Positions 25,255-36,711 of a stretch of 64,000 bases of DNA are shown here, in pieces; positions within the stretch are counted from its first letter, which is position 1; every line of letters begins with the position of its first letter. The notes under the pieces were generated by a model. The model ran no database searches. It saw only the letters and a program-made list of their open reading frames with translations, and was not told where the DNA came from. Source of the DNA: Guyparkeria sp. SCN-R1 (GTDB lineage: Bacteria > Pseudomonadota > Gammaproteobacteria > Halothiobacillales > Halothiobacillaceae); assembly GCF_003932495.1 (NCBI RefSeq), contig NZ_QZMT01000009.1, positions 1 to 64,000 on the forward strand. Reading direction: 5' to 3'. The translations under genes and the position numbers were made by a program.

Positions 25255-26070
25255 TCACTCGGGTTCAGATATCGTCGATTGCCGCGGCAGTCGGGGATAA
25301 CGATACAAGTCGAACCGCCCCGCACCGATCAAGGACTCGGCCTCGACCCCAGGCACCTCGAAGGCCAGCGAGTACAGGGCGCCCTCTTCGGGCAACTCGC
25401 GTTGACACTTGCGCCAGATCCGCAACATCGGTTCGGGTGAAAGAAAGGTGAATACCGCATCCTGTTCACGCCATGACACGCGCCAAAAATCACGGAACAT
25501 CACCTGGCAATTCGACAGGTGACGGCAGCGCCATCGAGCCAGCAAATAGAGCAACGGCGCGGTCTCAAAGCCGGTAAATTGCGTCTCGGGAAAACGTCTG
25601 GCCAAGGCCGCTATCACGTGGCCGTCGCCACAGCCCACGTCGGCCAGTTGACGAAGACCGCGTTGTTGAATTTCCTCGGACAATGCCTCGATCACCGCCG
25701 TCCCAGAGCGATATAGCGGCACCCGGTGGCGAATGGCGTTGAACTGAATCAGCAACAGGATCACAGCCGCGGCAAGGAACCAGCCCGGATGGATCTGTAA
25801 CCCACCCCACATGACCAGCGGGGCCACCAGCAGCACGCCACGCCACCACGGCGGCAACAGGCGCCACCCCATCAACATGGCCAACACGCCGGCTAGCAAC
25901 GCGATTAGCCACGCGTCCGGCATTTCACCCTGCCACTGCATCCAGGCCCGCGAAATCAAGAGACTCGCCAATATTGCGAGTGCCAGAATGGCAAACCCGA
26001 TCAACAGGGCCAGATGACGACGCACGGTGAGATTACGGACTGGTTTCGGCGTCGGTCGGGCTGGCGGCAT
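25255..26070 (-). CDS. Membrane-anchored SAM-dependent methyltransferase
   Basis: The first 110 of 271 residues contain about three or four hydrophobic helices; the rest is a class I methyltransferase domain with motif I LADVGCGDGHVIAAL and acidic motif II FTGFETA, followed by a post-motif FTFLSPEPML. The substrate is unknown; the membrane anchor suggests a lipid, quinone-like or membrane-protein target, which is inference. The ATG lies 38 bases inside the 3' end of motB in another frame, so it is probably co-transcribed with motAB, although no functional link is evident. Confidence 0.75.
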   Translation of the reverse strand: MPPARPTPKPVRNLTVRRHLALLIGFAILALAILASLLISRAWMQWQGEMPDAWLIALLAGVLAMLMGWRLLPPWWRGVLLVAPLVMWGGLQIHPGWFLAAAVILLLIQFNAIRHRVPLYRSGTAVIEALSEEIQQRGLRQLADVGCGDGHVIAALARRFPETQFTGFETAPLLYLLARWRCRHLSNCQVMFRDFWRVSWREQDAVFTFLSPEPMLRIWRKCQRELPEEGALYSLAFEVPGVEAESLIGAGRFDLYRYPRLPRQSTISEPE

Positions 26071-27058
26071 CGGGGGTGTCGCTCACCCCGGTACCCTGGC
26101 CCGCTGCGCCCATCGGGCGATCAAGGAGATCCTCGACATTCACCCCGCCCTCTCGAGAGGGTTCCAGTATTCGGCGGGTTGCAGACTCCCTCATCACCGT
26201 CATCGAGATCCGACGGTTCTGCGGGTCGAGCGGGTCCTCAGCAACGAACGGCAAAGCGTCCGCCATACCAATGACCTGCAGGAACTTGTCTTGCTGGTAC
26301 CCATACTCCGCCAGTGAGCGACGAGCCGAATTGGCACGCTCGGCGGACAACTCCCAGTTGCTTCGCTCTTCCCGACCGAAGGGACGAGCGTCGGTATGAC
26401 CCTCGATCGACAGGCGGTTGGGCATATCGTTTAACACCGGTGCCAGCGAATGCAGTATCTCGTCGGCATAACCTTGCAGGTCATCGGATCCCAACTCGAA
26501 CATCGGGCGGTTTTCCTTGTCGATGATCTGGATACGCAGACCATCGCGGGTAATGTCGAGTTTTATCTGGTCCTTGTAGGCCTTGAGCGCGGGATCGACC
26601 TCGATCAATGACTCCAGGCGTTCCTTGAGCTCTTCGATCTGTTCACGTTCCAGCGCCTCGATCTGCTCCTGGATCTCTTCCTGGGTCATTTCCGACGGGT
26701 CGGCCGTCTTGTCCTCGGATCGGGTATCCCGCTTTTCGGGCGTGGGCTTATCGCCGGCCTGTACCTGCCCTTCCTGGCGGGTGAGGTCGTCCCCGCCGCC
26801 GTCGATCAGGCTTTCGCTCATGCCCGCGCTGTTACCACCCTCAAGTGTCACCTTGGTCGGGTTGGAGAAATACTCCGAGATACCCTTGAGTTCTTCCTCT
26901 CCCATGGAGCCCAGCAGCCACATGAGCAGGAAGAACGCCATCATCGCGGTCACAAAATCGGCATAGGCAATCTTCCAGGCACCACCGTGATGACCACCGT
27001 GGCGCTTCTTGACCTTCTTGATGACGATCTGTTGGTTTTGATCCGGTTGTTCGGCCAC
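26033..27058 (-). CDS. motB: Flagellar stator protein MotB
   Basis: The 341-residue protein has a short basic cytoplasmic N-terminus, one membrane helix with the essential proton-accepting aspartate in YADFVTAMMAFFLLMWLL (about 32-49), a Glu/Lys-rich plug and linker region, and a periplasmic OmpA-like peptidoglycan-binding domain with IEGHTDARPF and NWELSAERANSARRSL. It anchors the MotAB proton channel to the cell wall and drives flagellar rotation. It follows motA by 27 bases; no other flagellar or chemotaxis genes lie in the window. Confidence 0.96.
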   Translation of the reverse strand: MAEQPDQNQQIVIKKVKKRHGGHHGGAWKIAYADFVTAMMAFFLLMWLLGSMGEEELKGISEYFSNPTKVTLEGGNSAGMSESLIDGGGDDLTRQEGQVQAGDKPTPEKRDTRSEDKTADPSEMTQEEIQEQIEALEREQIEELKERLESLIEVDPALKAYKDQIKLDITRDGLRIQIIDKENRPMFELGSDDLQGYADEILHSLAPVLNDMPNRLSIEGHTDARPFGREERSNWELSAERANSARRSLAEYGYQQDKFLQVIGMADALPFVAEDPLDPQNRRISMTVMRESATRRILEPSREGGVNVEDLLDRPMGAAGQGTGVSDTPDAASPTDAETSP

Positions 27059-27085
27059 CGTGTTTCTACCCCGTCCTCAACCGGT

Positions 27086-27940
27086 TCACTTGTTTTCCTT
27101 TAGAAACGTCTCGAGTTCCGTGAAGCTCGGCCGATCAGAGGAAAACAACACCTTGCGACCGAACTCGACCGCCACCTGCGGCGGGTAACCGTTCATGAAC
27201 GCAATCAACGCCGCCTTGATGCTTTGCTGGTACTTGGTCGAGTCGTTGATCTTGTGCTCAAGGTTGTTCGCCACCGGGTTGACGAAGGCGTAGGCCGCGA
27301 GAATACCGAGGAACGTCCCCACCAGTGCTGCGGCGATCAGTTTGCCAAGCTCCGACGGCGGCAGGTGGACCGACTCGAGGGTATGTACCACGCCGAGAAC
27401 CGCGGCAACGATACCGAAAGCCGGCAGGGCCTCGCCCAACTTGGCTATCGCCGAACGAGGCAAGTCAGCCTCTTCGTGGTGGGTATCAATGTCCAGGTCC
27501 ATCAAGTTGTCGATCTGGTGCACGTCGAGCGTACTTGAGACCATCAACCGCAGGTAATCGGTAATAAACTCGACGGTGTGATGGTCCTTCATCACGGTGG
27601 GAGCACTCTTGAACAACTCGCTGTTTTCAGGGTCGTCAATGTCCTCCTCGATCGCCATCAACCCCTCTTTGCGCGCACGAGTAAATATCGTGTAAAGCAG
27701 CGCAAGCGTTTCCATGTTGAGCTTCTTGCCATGACGCGAGCCCCTAAAGGCCGTGCCGAAACCGCCCATGGTGGCCTTGAGGGTTTTCGGCGAGTTGCCT
27801 GCCACCAGCGCCGCTGCGGCGGCCCCGAAAATGATCAGGTATTCGATCGGCTGGAAGAGAATGATCAGGTGCCCACCGGCGAGCATGAACCCGCCGATCA
27901 CACTTGCCAGCACCACGAGCCAGCCAATTGCAACCATCAT
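27086..27940 (-). CDS. motA: Flagellar stator protein MotA
   Basis: The 284-residue inner-membrane protein has four membrane helices (two near the N-terminus, two at about 170-225) and the large cytoplasmic loop with charged residues (RARKEGLMAIEEDIDD) that pushes on FliG. The helix-3 start GEALPAFGIVAAVLGVVHTL carries the conserved proline. GGAGACGA lies before the tandem ATG codons, of which either could be the start. It begins 36 bases after pepN and probably has its own promoter in the AT-rich gap. Confidence 0.96.
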   Translation of the reverse strand: MMVAIGWLVVLASVIGGFMLAGGHLIILFQPIEYLIIFGAAAAALVAGNSPKTLKATMGGFGTAFRGSRHGKKLNMETLALLYTIFTRARKEGLMAIEEDIDDPENSELFKSAPTVMKDHHTVEFITDYLRLMVSSTLDVHQIDNLMDLDIDTHHEEADLPRSAIAKLGEALPAFGIVAAVLGVVHTLESVHLPPSELGKLIAAALVGTFLGILAAYAFVNPVANNLEHKINDSTKYQQSIKAALIAFMNGYPPQVAVEFGRKVLFSSDRPSFTELETFLKENK

Positions 27941-27976
27941 GGTCTAATCGTCTCCAATTCACGGATCATTATTATT

Positions 27977-30634
27977 TTATTTCAGCGCCTTACCAACAAT
28001 TTCTGCCAGATCGGGTGAACAATCGGGGCGATCCAGCATGCGCTCGAGTTCCCCTCGCATCCGATCGGCACGCCCGCCATCATATCGGCGCCAACGACTG
28101 AAAACCGTCGCCATTCGGGCGGAGATTTGCGGGTTGAAGCCGTCGATCTCAATGATCTTGTCGGCAACCCAGCGATATCCTGAACCCGTCGCGGCATGAA
28201 ACGCGACCGGATTGCCCCGCGAGAACGTGCCGACAAGGGCACGCACCCGGTTCGGATTGCGGATCGAAAACGCCGGATGCGCCTCGAGTGCCGCCAATGT
28301 CTCCATGTCATCCGGGTCGACGATCCGCGCCCGCAAGGCAAGCCACTTGTCCATGACCAGCGGGTCGTCTTTCCACTCGTTGGCGAAGGCCTCGAGCGCC
28401 TCGTCACGTTCAGCGGTCGCCCGCAGCGACAGCGCCGTTAGCGCGTTGAAGCGCTCCGTCATGTTGTCGGCTTCGCGGAATTGCTCGGCCGCAAGGCGAC
28501 GCCAAGCCGGGTGATCGAGCGCATTCAGGTACGACAATGCCTGCGCGCGCAATGACCGGCGGCCGACATCCACCCCATCGAAACGGTAAATGCCCTCGAC
28601 GGCGAGCTTCTCGAACACCAGAACCAAGGTCTGGGACCACTCGTTGGCCAATTGCTCCCGCAATTCGACACGCGCCTGGTGGATGGCATCCACCGGGATG
28701 TCCTGCGTGAATTGCTCGGCGATGTAATTCTCGCTCGGCAGCGTCAGGCACTCGGCGACAAAGCGCGGATCGGCACTTCCCTGCGTGCCCACCGCCGAGT
28801 GCAGTAATCGCCCGAAGGCCTCGCTCAAACCGTCGGGTAACCGGGTTTCCGGCCACTCTCCATGTTCCTCGGCGTCACGCACTCGTTCGACCAGTGTCTT
28901 CATCACCAGGCGCTGGTAGGCATCCCAGCGATTGAATTCATCGGTATCGGCACCGGCAAGCAACGCCAGATCCGCGGCATCGTAATCGTGTTCGATCTTG
29001 ACCGGTGCGGTAAAACCGCGATTGAGCGAGAGCACCGGCAATTCGGACCCGCCCGGCAGGGAGTAACGTCGAGTTTCCTGCTTTTTGGCCAGCACCAGGG
29101 TCAATGCTTGTTCGCCGTTGCCGTCCGGTCCGCCGAGTGCAACGGGTTGGCCGTCACGATCAAAGGCCGCCAGCCCGAGTGGAATCACGAACGGCTCGTC
29201 ATCGTCCTGCCCGGCGACCTTTGGTACCTCTTGTCGGAAGTCGACTACCAGCTCGTCACCTTCCAGGTGTTTGCTCACGTGCACGACCGGCGTACCCGCC
29301 CGGTCGTACCAACGTCGGAACTGGGCGGTATCGAAATCCGCCTGCTCGGCCATCGCGTCGATGAAGTCCTCGATGGTGACTGCCTGACCGTCGAAACGCT
29401 CGAAGTAGCGGTCGGTGCCACGGCGAAACGCGTCCCAGCCGAGCAGGTTGTGCCACATCCGCACCACTTCAGCGCCCTTGTTGTAGACGGTTGCGGTGTA
29501 GAAATTGTTGATCTGTTCGTATTCCTTGGGCTGCACGGGATGGGCCTGCGGACCGGCATCCTCGGGGAACTGAACCTGACGGAGCAGATTGACCTCCTCG
29601 ATGCGCTTGACGGCCCGTGACCCCATGTCCGCCGAGAACTCCTGGTCGCGGAAGACCGTGAAGCCCTCCTTGAGCGACAGCTGGAACCAGTCGCGGCAGG
29701 TCACCCGGTTGCCGGACCAGTTGTGGAAGTATTCGTGGGCCACGACCGACTCGATGCCCTCGTAGTCGTGGTCGGTGGCCGTCTCCGAGCGAGCGAGGAT
29801 GAACTTGGAGTTGAAGACGTTCAGCCCCTTGTTCTCCATCGCGCCCATGTTGAAGTCGTCGACCGCGACGATATTGAACACGTCCAGGTCGTATTCACGC
29901 CCGTAGGTCTCCTCATCCCAGACCATCGACTTGATCAGCGAGCGCATGGCGTGATCGCAACGATCGATGTTGTGGGGCTCCACGTAGATCCCCAGGTCGA
30001 TCGTCCGGCCCGAGCAGGTCGTGAACTGATCGTGGATCGACTTGAGGTCACCCGCGACCAGTGCGAACAGGTAGGAGGGCTTGGGGTGCGGGTCTTCCCA
30101 GACGGCCAGGTGGCGGCCGCCCTCGAGATCGCGAGACTCGACCGGGTTGCCGTTGCTGAGCAGCACCGGAGAGCTCGACTTGTCGGCTATCAACGTCACC
30201 CGGTAACGACTCAGCACGTCGGGCCGATCGGGGAAAAACGTGATCCGCCGAAAGCCTTCAGCCTCGCACTGGGTGCAGAAATTCCCGGATGACTGGTAGA
30301 GCCCATCGAGCGTGGTGTTGTCGACCGGGTCGACACGGCAGACCACGGTCAATCGGCACTGATCCGGCAAACCGGTGATCGACAAGCCGTTATCCCGCTC
30401 GTCGATCTGGTCCTTGGCCAACGGCTCACCGTCGAGCTCGATCGATTCGAGCGACAGCTCGTCGCCGTCCAGCCACAGTGGCTCGTCGTGGGCCCCGTTG
30501 CGCCGGATGGTCAGGGTTGACTCCACTCGGGTCCCGCGAGCGGCCAGCTCGAAGGTCAGGTCGACATGGTCAATCAGGTAGTTCGGCGGGCGGTAGTCGG
30601 CGAGGCGGACGATATGCGATTGACGTTCGGTCAT
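27977..30634 (-). CDS. pepN: Aminopeptidase N (M1 family)
   Basis: Cytoplasmic zinc aminopeptidase that finishes protein turnover by removing N-terminal residues from peptides. The 885-residue protein shows the exopeptidase motif GAMEN (about residue 264), the zinc site HEYFH at 300-304 with the third ligand Glu about 18 residues on in LKEGFTVFRDQEF, and the long helical C-terminal domain typical of the proteobacterial PepN. The N-terminus RLADYRPPNYLIDHVDLTF matches the family. It is divergent from rdgC across 203 bases. Confidence 0.97.
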   Translation of the reverse strand: MTERQSHIVRLADYRPPNYLIDHVDLTFELAARGTRVESTLTIRRNGAHDEPLWLDGDELSLESIELDGEPLAKDQIDERDNGLSITGLPDQCRLTVVCRVDPVDNTTLDGLYQSSGNFCTQCEAEGFRRITFFPDRPDVLSRYRVTLIADKSSSPVLLSNGNPVESRDLEGGRHLAVWEDPHPKPSYLFALVAGDLKSIHDQFTTCSGRTIDLGIYVEPHNIDRCDHAMRSLIKSMVWDEETYGREYDLDVFNIVAVDDFNMGAMENKGLNVFNSKFILARSETATDHDYEGIESVVAHEYFHNWSGNRVTCRDWFQLSLKEGFTVFRDQEFSADMGSRAVKRIEEVNLLRQVQFPEDAGPQAHPVQPKEYEQINNFYTATVYNKGAEVVRMWHNLLGWDAFRRGTDRYFERFDGQAVTIEDFIDAMAEQADFDTAQFRRWYDRAGTPVVHVSKHLEGDELVVDFRQEVPKVAGQDDDEPFVIPLGLAAFDRDGQPVALGGPDGNGEQALTLVLAKKQETRRYSLPGGSELPVLSLNRGFTAPVKIEHDYDAADLALLAGADTDEFNRWDAYQRLVMKTLVERVRDAEEHGEWPETRLPDGLSEAFGRLLHSAVGTQGSADPRFVAECLTLPSENYIAEQFTQDIPVDAIHQARVELREQLANEWSQTLVLVFEKLAVEGIYRFDGVDVGRRSLRAQALSYLNALDHPAWRRLAAEQFREADNMTERFNALTALSLRATAERDEALEAFANEWKDDPLVMDKWLALRARIVDPDDMETLAALEAHPAFSIRNPNRVRALVGTFSRGNPVAFHAATGSGYRWVADKIIEIDGFNPQISARMATVFSRWRRYDGGRADRMRGELERMLDRPDCSPDLAEIVGKALK

Positions 30635-30837
30635 GGTGGCCTTGTAGATAACAGCAAAAATAGAGTTTCAAGTCTCGTGAGCATATCAGGAACCGAATCA
30701 ATTCCGTGCCCGCGGCCTGCGAGCAATGCCGCCAAAGCAATGACTCTGGGCATCAGGCATAATGCGCCCCGACCTGACCCCAGTAGACCCGCCGCGGGTT
30801 TTTCATTTGCCAACCGTTTATCGGAGTCGCCGACGCC

Positions 30838-31728
30838 ATGCTTTTTTCCCAGATTGCCGCCTTCGACCTGGCCGACTGGCCGGAACCGTCGCTGGATACG
30901 CTATCCGAACAGCTGGCCGAGAAGCGCTTTGCCCCTACCCTGTCGCAGCAGGTCGAATCCATGGGCTGGGCCCCGGTAGTCGCCGAGGCACTGGCCATCG
31001 AAACCGACGGGGCCTTCGGCTTGTTGTTCCGCCGCGAGGAACGCGCCGTGCCGCCGCGGGTGATTCAGGACCACGCGGCCAAGAAACTGGCCGAGGAGTC
31101 CGGCGAGCGCGAACCCTCCCGCGACGAACTTCGCCAGGCCCGTGAGAACGCCCTGCTGGAACTGTTGCCACAGGCCTTCCCGCGACAGGCGGAGACCCGG
31201 CTGATCATCGACGCGCGCAACAAGCAGGCGTGGCTGGCCAACGCCGGCGAGAAGCGCAACAGCCAGATCAATTCCCTGCTCCGCGAGACGCTCGGCCAGT
31301 GGCGCGTCACCCCGGCGTTCGGCTCCGAGGAGCACGGTAGCCGATTGTCGCGCTGGCTGCTCGAGGGCCCGCCGGCCGGCTTCGAGCTGGGCGACTCGGC
31401 CAAACTGCTTGAACCGCGCGACGGTGGCAGCATCACGGTCACTCGTCTGGGCCTACCGGACGAGAACGTGCTGGCCCACTTGCGCGACGGCATGACAGTC
31501 GAGCAGCTTGAACTCGTCTGGCGAGATCGGCTGCGGTTTACCATCCGGGCCGACGGCGCGCTGACCAAGGTGAAGGCGCTCGATACACTCGATGACGAGT
31601 TCGACGACGATGGTCTGGACGATCCGGCGACCCGCCTCGAGGCTGAGCAACGCCTGACGCTCGACGTGTTGCGTGAACTGACCCGTGTGCTGCACGAGGC
31701 CCTGGCCCGGCCCGATGCCACAAGCTGA
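30838..31728 (+). CDS. rdgC: Recombination-associated protein RdgC
   Basis: Ring-shaped dimeric DNA-binding protein that limits RecA loading and is nucleoid-associated. The 296-residue protein is near the E. coli length (303) and starts MLFSQIAAFDLAD; internal segments GWAPVV, LLPQAFPR and DGMTVEQLELVWRDRLRFTI fit the family. It is the first gene after a divergent gap with pepN. A long imperfect inverted repeat separates it from purB. Confidence 0.93.
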   Translation: MLFSQIAAFDLADWPEPSLDTLSEQLAEKRFAPTLSQQVESMGWAPVVAEALAIETDGAFGLLFRREERAVPPRVIQDHAAKKLAEESGEREPSRDELRQARENALLELLPQAFPRQAETRLIIDARNKQAWLANAGEKRNSQINSLLRETLGQWRVTPAFGSEEHGSRLSRWLLEGPPAGFELGDSAKLLEPRDGGSITVTRLGLPDENVLAHLRDGMTVEQLELVWRDRLRFTIRADGALTKVKALDTLDDEFDDDGLDDPATRLEAEQRLTLDVLRELTRVLHEALARPDATS

Positions 31729-31741
31729 CCGATACGAGTAA

Positions 31742-33286
<1,545 letters not shown>

Positions 33287-33473
33287 CGCCGGCGGTTGGG
33301 CATTGGATACGCGGGGATGCCAGTCTGGGCGAGGAGCCCGCTCTCGACCCGATCAAGGCTTGGGTAAGCCACACCGGCTATTGCGCCCGGCGCGAAAAGC
33401 CCGCAATGTGGCGCTGATGGCCATGGAGTGACGTCCAGCGACTGGGTTGAGGGACTACGTGGGGGAAGCCGGC

Positions 33474-34892
33474 ATGACGCTGCCCGATAACTGGAGCGAG
33501 TACCTGCTCGATCACCCGTTGCCTGTCAGGCGGGCGATTCATCAGGGCATGTGCCGGGAACTGCTGAGCGAATCTCCTGATTTCCCGCGACTGGTCGGCT
33601 GGCTGCGGCGTGACCCGGCGGCTGCCAGCTTCGTTCTCGGCGCGGCGGCCAGTGGTCAGCGCAAGCGCGAACGCAGCGCACCACACAACCTCGAGCACGC
33701 CCTGTCGCTTCTGGGCAGCAACTGGGCACGAAACCAGTTGCCGCAACTCCCTATCCTCGAGAACACCCTGACCGACGAGGCGCAGCGGGCCGGCTACCTG
33801 GCCGCCTCCTCTCGAGCCATGCGTGCCGCGCGCCTGACCGAAACCTGGCTGATCGAGCGCCACGAAACCGGCCATGACATGGTCTCGGTCGCCGCCCTGC
33901 TCCACAACCTGGTCGAACTCGCCCTGTGGCGTGACGCCCCGGAACTGGCCCGACAGGCATTGGCGATCGCGCGAAAAAGCTTGATCGATTTCACGCAGGA
34001 ACACGCCGAAAACGGCAGCCTCGATAGCTGTTTCTCGGTTGGCCGCGCCTTCGAAATGGTCCTGGGGGAGGCTGGCATCGATCTCCACGAACTGGAGACG
34101 GCCTTGACCGAGCGTTACTACCTGCCGGTCATGCTTCTGGCCGAGGAGGCAAGCATTCCCACCCTCGGGGCCCACCACGAAGCCATTCTCGTGCTGGCTC
34201 GCCGCCTCGCCTTTGCCAGCGAGTTCGGCTGGTATCACCCCGTGATCCGACGCCTGACGATCAGCATTGCCGAGCAGCTCCACCTGTCCCCGCAGGCAGC
34301 ATGGCGCGTGTCGGTCAAAAAGACCCTTGCCGATGCCCGTGAATTCATCGAGATCCCGCTCTATCACCCCGGTCACCTGCTCGTTCAGCAGGAAGACGGT
34401 CGCGACCTGCTCTGGCCGCTGACTGCCGACTACGGGCTCGACGATGACGATAACGGCTGCCACGCCAGTGGCACGGCTAATCGAACTGCGCCCTCGGCCA
34501 CGCCGGGACGTCAGTTGGGCGACACCATCCGGCAACTGAGTCGGCTTGAGGGCGTCGAGGAGATCGCGCTCTACGAAAATGGCGAGGACAGCCAGTCAAA
34601 GCGACGCTTCCACTGGAGTCGTAACGGGGAGGTGGCGCTCCCGGATCGACTGGCATTGGCCCAATCTCCGCTACTCTCCCGCCTCCAGTCGCGCCTGGAA
34701 AGCCTGGGTATCGATGCGCAGAATCTCGAGCGCCTGGCCCCTCACCTGGAGCCAAGTCTGGGCCAGGCCGCGCAATCGGGCCTGGTGATTGCCCCGCTGG
34801 CCGTCGACGGTGCGTTGATCTCGACCCTGTTCGTCCGGGGCCCTCGGGGCGAGCAACAGCGCGAAATCCTGGCAGTACTGGACCGCGGCTGA
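33474..34892 (+). CDS. HDOD-domain protein
   Basis: The 472-residue protein carries an HDOD domain (roughly residues 20-220), a helical HD-related fold lacking the phosphodiesterase metal residues: the HD-like spot reads VAALLHNLVELALW. HDOD proteins act in signalling, often linked to c-di-GMP, competence or stress. The C-terminal 150 residues, after an Asp-rich linker (YGLDDDDNG), form a small alpha/beta domain not recognised, possibly GAF-like. The ATG at 33474 follows GGGGGAAG; an in-frame ATG at 33447 is less likely. It converges with queG. Confidence 0.78.
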   Translation: MTLPDNWSEYLLDHPLPVRRAIHQGMCRELLSESPDFPRLVGWLRRDPAAASFVLGAAASGQRKRERSAPHNLEHALSLLGSNWARNQLPQLPILENTLTDEAQRAGYLAASSRAMRAARLTETWLIERHETGHDMVSVAALLHNLVELALWRDAPELARQALAIARKSLIDFTQEHAENGSLDSCFSVGRAFEMVLGEAGIDLHELETALTERYYLPVMLLAEEASIPTLGAHHEAILVLARRLAFASEFGWYHPVIRRLTISIAEQLHLSPQAAWRVSVKKTLADAREFIEIPLYHPGHLLVQQEDGRDLLWPLTADYGLDDDDNGCHASGTANRTAPSATPGRQLGDTIRQLSRLEGVEEIALYENGEDSQSKRRFHWSRNGEVALPDRLALAQSPLLSRLQSRLESLGIDAQNLERLAPHLEPSLGQAAQSGLVIAPLAVDGALISTLFVRGPRGEQQREILAVLDRG

Positions 34893-34923
34893 CGATCCAC
34901 GGCATGCGTTTTGCCGCGGCCAG

Positions 34924-36015
34924 TTAGTCCGCCAGCCGCGCCAACGCCCAGTTAATGTGTCGATCGACCTGATCGCCCGCCTCCCCCAATCCACCACGCA
35001 AGACCGCCAAGGCGGCCGGGACGCGCGGATGCCCTGCCGGCAGGTTACCCAGAGCGACGGCCAGGTTGCGCCGCCACCGCCACCAAGCGATACGCCGAAT
35101 CGCCGAGCCTTCCGTGCGCGTCAGGAACGTCTGTTCGTCCCAGCCGAACAGCTCGACCAGGTCCGGCGCATCCAACCCCTGCCTGGCGTGAAAGTCCGCG
35201 TCGTCGGTCGTCCGGGCGAATCGATTCCACGGGCAGACCAACTGGCAATCGTCGCAGCCGTAGATCCGATTGCCCATCAATGGACGGAGCGATTCGGGTA
35301 TGTCGTCGTGCGACTCGATGGTGAGATAGGAAATGCAGCGGCGCGCGTCGACCACGCCGTCGGCTACGATCGCCCCGGTCGGGCAGACGTCCAGGCAGGC
35401 CGTGCAACTGCCGCAATGCGGCTGCACGGGCTCGTCGACCGGAAGGTCGATATCGAGAAAGAGTGCACCGAGGAAGAACCAAGACCCGCCGGAACGGTTA
35501 AGCACCAGCGAGTGCTTGCCTTTCCAGCCTACCCCCGCCCGTTCGGCAAGGCCGGTCTCGTAGACCGGCGCGGAGTCGCAGAACGCCCGGTAAGTGAATG
35601 GCCCGACCGACTCGCTGATCCGCTGGGCCAGTTGGGCCAGGCGCTTGCGTACCAGCTTGTGATAATCCCGACCCAATGCGTATCGGCTTACATAGCCCAG
35701 CTCCGGCTCGCCCAGGACTTTCGACGGGCCGAGGGATTCAGGCGGCAGGTAGTCGCGCGTGACCATCAGCACCCGACGAGTCCCAGGCACGAGTTCCTCG
35801 GGGTGAAAACGCATCAGGCCATGACGCTGGAAGAACCCCATCGTGCCGGCGTGTCCCTCCGCGAGCCAACGTTCAAAACCCGCCTCGTAGGCAGACAGGT
35901 CGGTATCGGTTACCCGCGCCTCGGTAAAACCCAGTTCGGCGGCCCAGTCCCGGATCGATTCCTTGAGTCGCTGCGGCGAGAGCCGAGTCGTCATGTCATC
36001 CCGGGAATCGGTCAT
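34924..36015 (-). CDS. queG: Epoxyqueuosine reductase QueG
   Basis: Cobalamin- and iron-sulfur-dependent enzyme that makes the last step to queuosine at position 34 of GUN tRNAs. The 363-residue protein has two 4Fe-4S motifs, CGSCTACLDVCPTGAI and CDDCQLVCPWNRF, the N-terminal cobalamin-binding domain (YRAFCDSAPVYE, WKGKHSL), and a C-terminal HEAT-like tail (WWRWRRNLAVALGN) for tRNA. The frame stays open another 165 codons upstream through crcB in a different register; the ATG at 36015, overlapping the crcB stop, gives the family start. Confidence 0.95.
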   Translation of the reverse strand: MTDSRDDMTTRLSPQRLKESIRDWAAELGFTEARVTDTDLSAYEAGFERWLAEGHAGTMGFFQRHGLMRFHPEELVPGTRRVLMVTRDYLPPESLGPSKVLGEPELGYVSRYALGRDYHKLVRKRLAQLAQRISESVGPFTYRAFCDSAPVYETGLAERAGVGWKGKHSLVLNRSGGSWFFLGALFLDIDLPVDEPVQPHCGSCTACLDVCPTGAIVADGVVDARRCISYLTIESHDDIPESLRPLMGNRIYGCDDCQLVCPWNRFARTTDDADFHARQGLDAPDLVELFGWDEQTFLTRTEGSAIRRIAWWRWRRNLAVALGNLPAGHPRVPAALAVLRGGLGEAGDQVDRHINWALARLAD

Positions 36016-36392
36016 CCGGCGAGGCGCTTGCCCAGCAACATCCCGCCGCGCGCCGCCACCAGACACAGGGTCACCGTCGCCACCACGTACAGGCCGGCCC
36101 AGAGCCACGCCTGGCGCTGCATCAGGGCCAACGTGTCGATGGAGAAGGCGGACATGGTGGTGAACGCGCCGAGAAAGCCGGTCAGGATCGCGAGCCGATA
36201 CTCGAGCGGCATGTGCCAGCGTGTCAGCAGCCAGACCCCGAGGAATCCCATCAATCCCGAGCCGATCACGTTGACGCTCAGCGTGCCCCAGGGGAAGGCA
36301 CGCCCGCCGAATTGCGTGATCGCGGCAGTCAGACCGTAGCGGGCCATGGCGCCAAGGCCGCCGGCCAATCCAATCAACAGATACAGTTTCAT
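36012..36392 (-). CDS. crcB: Fluoride channel CrcB/Fluc
   Basis: The 126-residue membrane protein has four helices and the Fluc hallmarks GGLGAMARYG in helix 1, the helix-2 segment VNVIGSGLMGFL, and the pore-forming break GFLGAFTTMSAFSIDTL in helix 3. As a dual-topology dimer it exports fluoride and prevents its build-up. The start at 36392 gives the conserved N-terminus MKLYLLIGLAGG; the upstream in-frame extension is not conserved. No fluoride riboswitch could be recognised upstream. Its stop overlaps the queG start. Confidence 0.93.
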   Translation of the reverse strand: MKLYLLIGLAGGLGAMARYGLTAAITQFGGRAFPWGTLSVNVIGSGLMGFLGVWLLTRWHMPLEYRLAILTGFLGAFTTMSAFSIDTLALMQRQAWLWAGLYVVATVTLCLVAARGGMLLGKRLAG

Positions 36393-36711
36393 TCCAACCA
36401 GCATTCTCCAGGGCGAACGACCACACGATCGATCGACGACCAACGGCAAAGCCGCGCCCAATGCAGCCCATCCTAACGCCATGGGCGTGAGTCCGACGGC
36501 AGGTTATCACGCTCGATCGTCACGCCCGGCAGCTCCATTCCACCCCAGTCGCAACCCGTGCGCCGCGTCGGGAGGACACTGCTTGCAACCGCGGGCAAGT
36601 GTCCTAAGCTCCAATCCAGACCGGCAAGGCGAGTACGGGGCATTTGTTTTTCAAACTCCCAGCCGCTTGGCCGCCGAACGTTTTCAACCAAAGCACAGTC
36701 AAGGAGATCGC
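36393..36711. other. Intergenic region upstream of crcB and the exported protein gene
   Basis: A 319-bp divergent gap. It holds an imperfect hairpin (AGGACACT near 36575 with AGTGTCCT near 36600) and a good AAGGAG ribosome-binding site at its right end. No promoter, riboswitch or further gene is convincing. Confidence 0.4.

Noticed and set aside
36016-36510. N-terminal extension of queG
   Set aside because: The open frame continues through crcB in another register, but the extension has no family similarity and the ATG at 36015 fits the family and overlaps the crcB stop.
36393-36711. Fluoride riboswitch upstream of crcB
   Set aside because: The conserved GGxGATGG and GCTGATG blocks and pseudoknot pattern could not be found on the minus strand.
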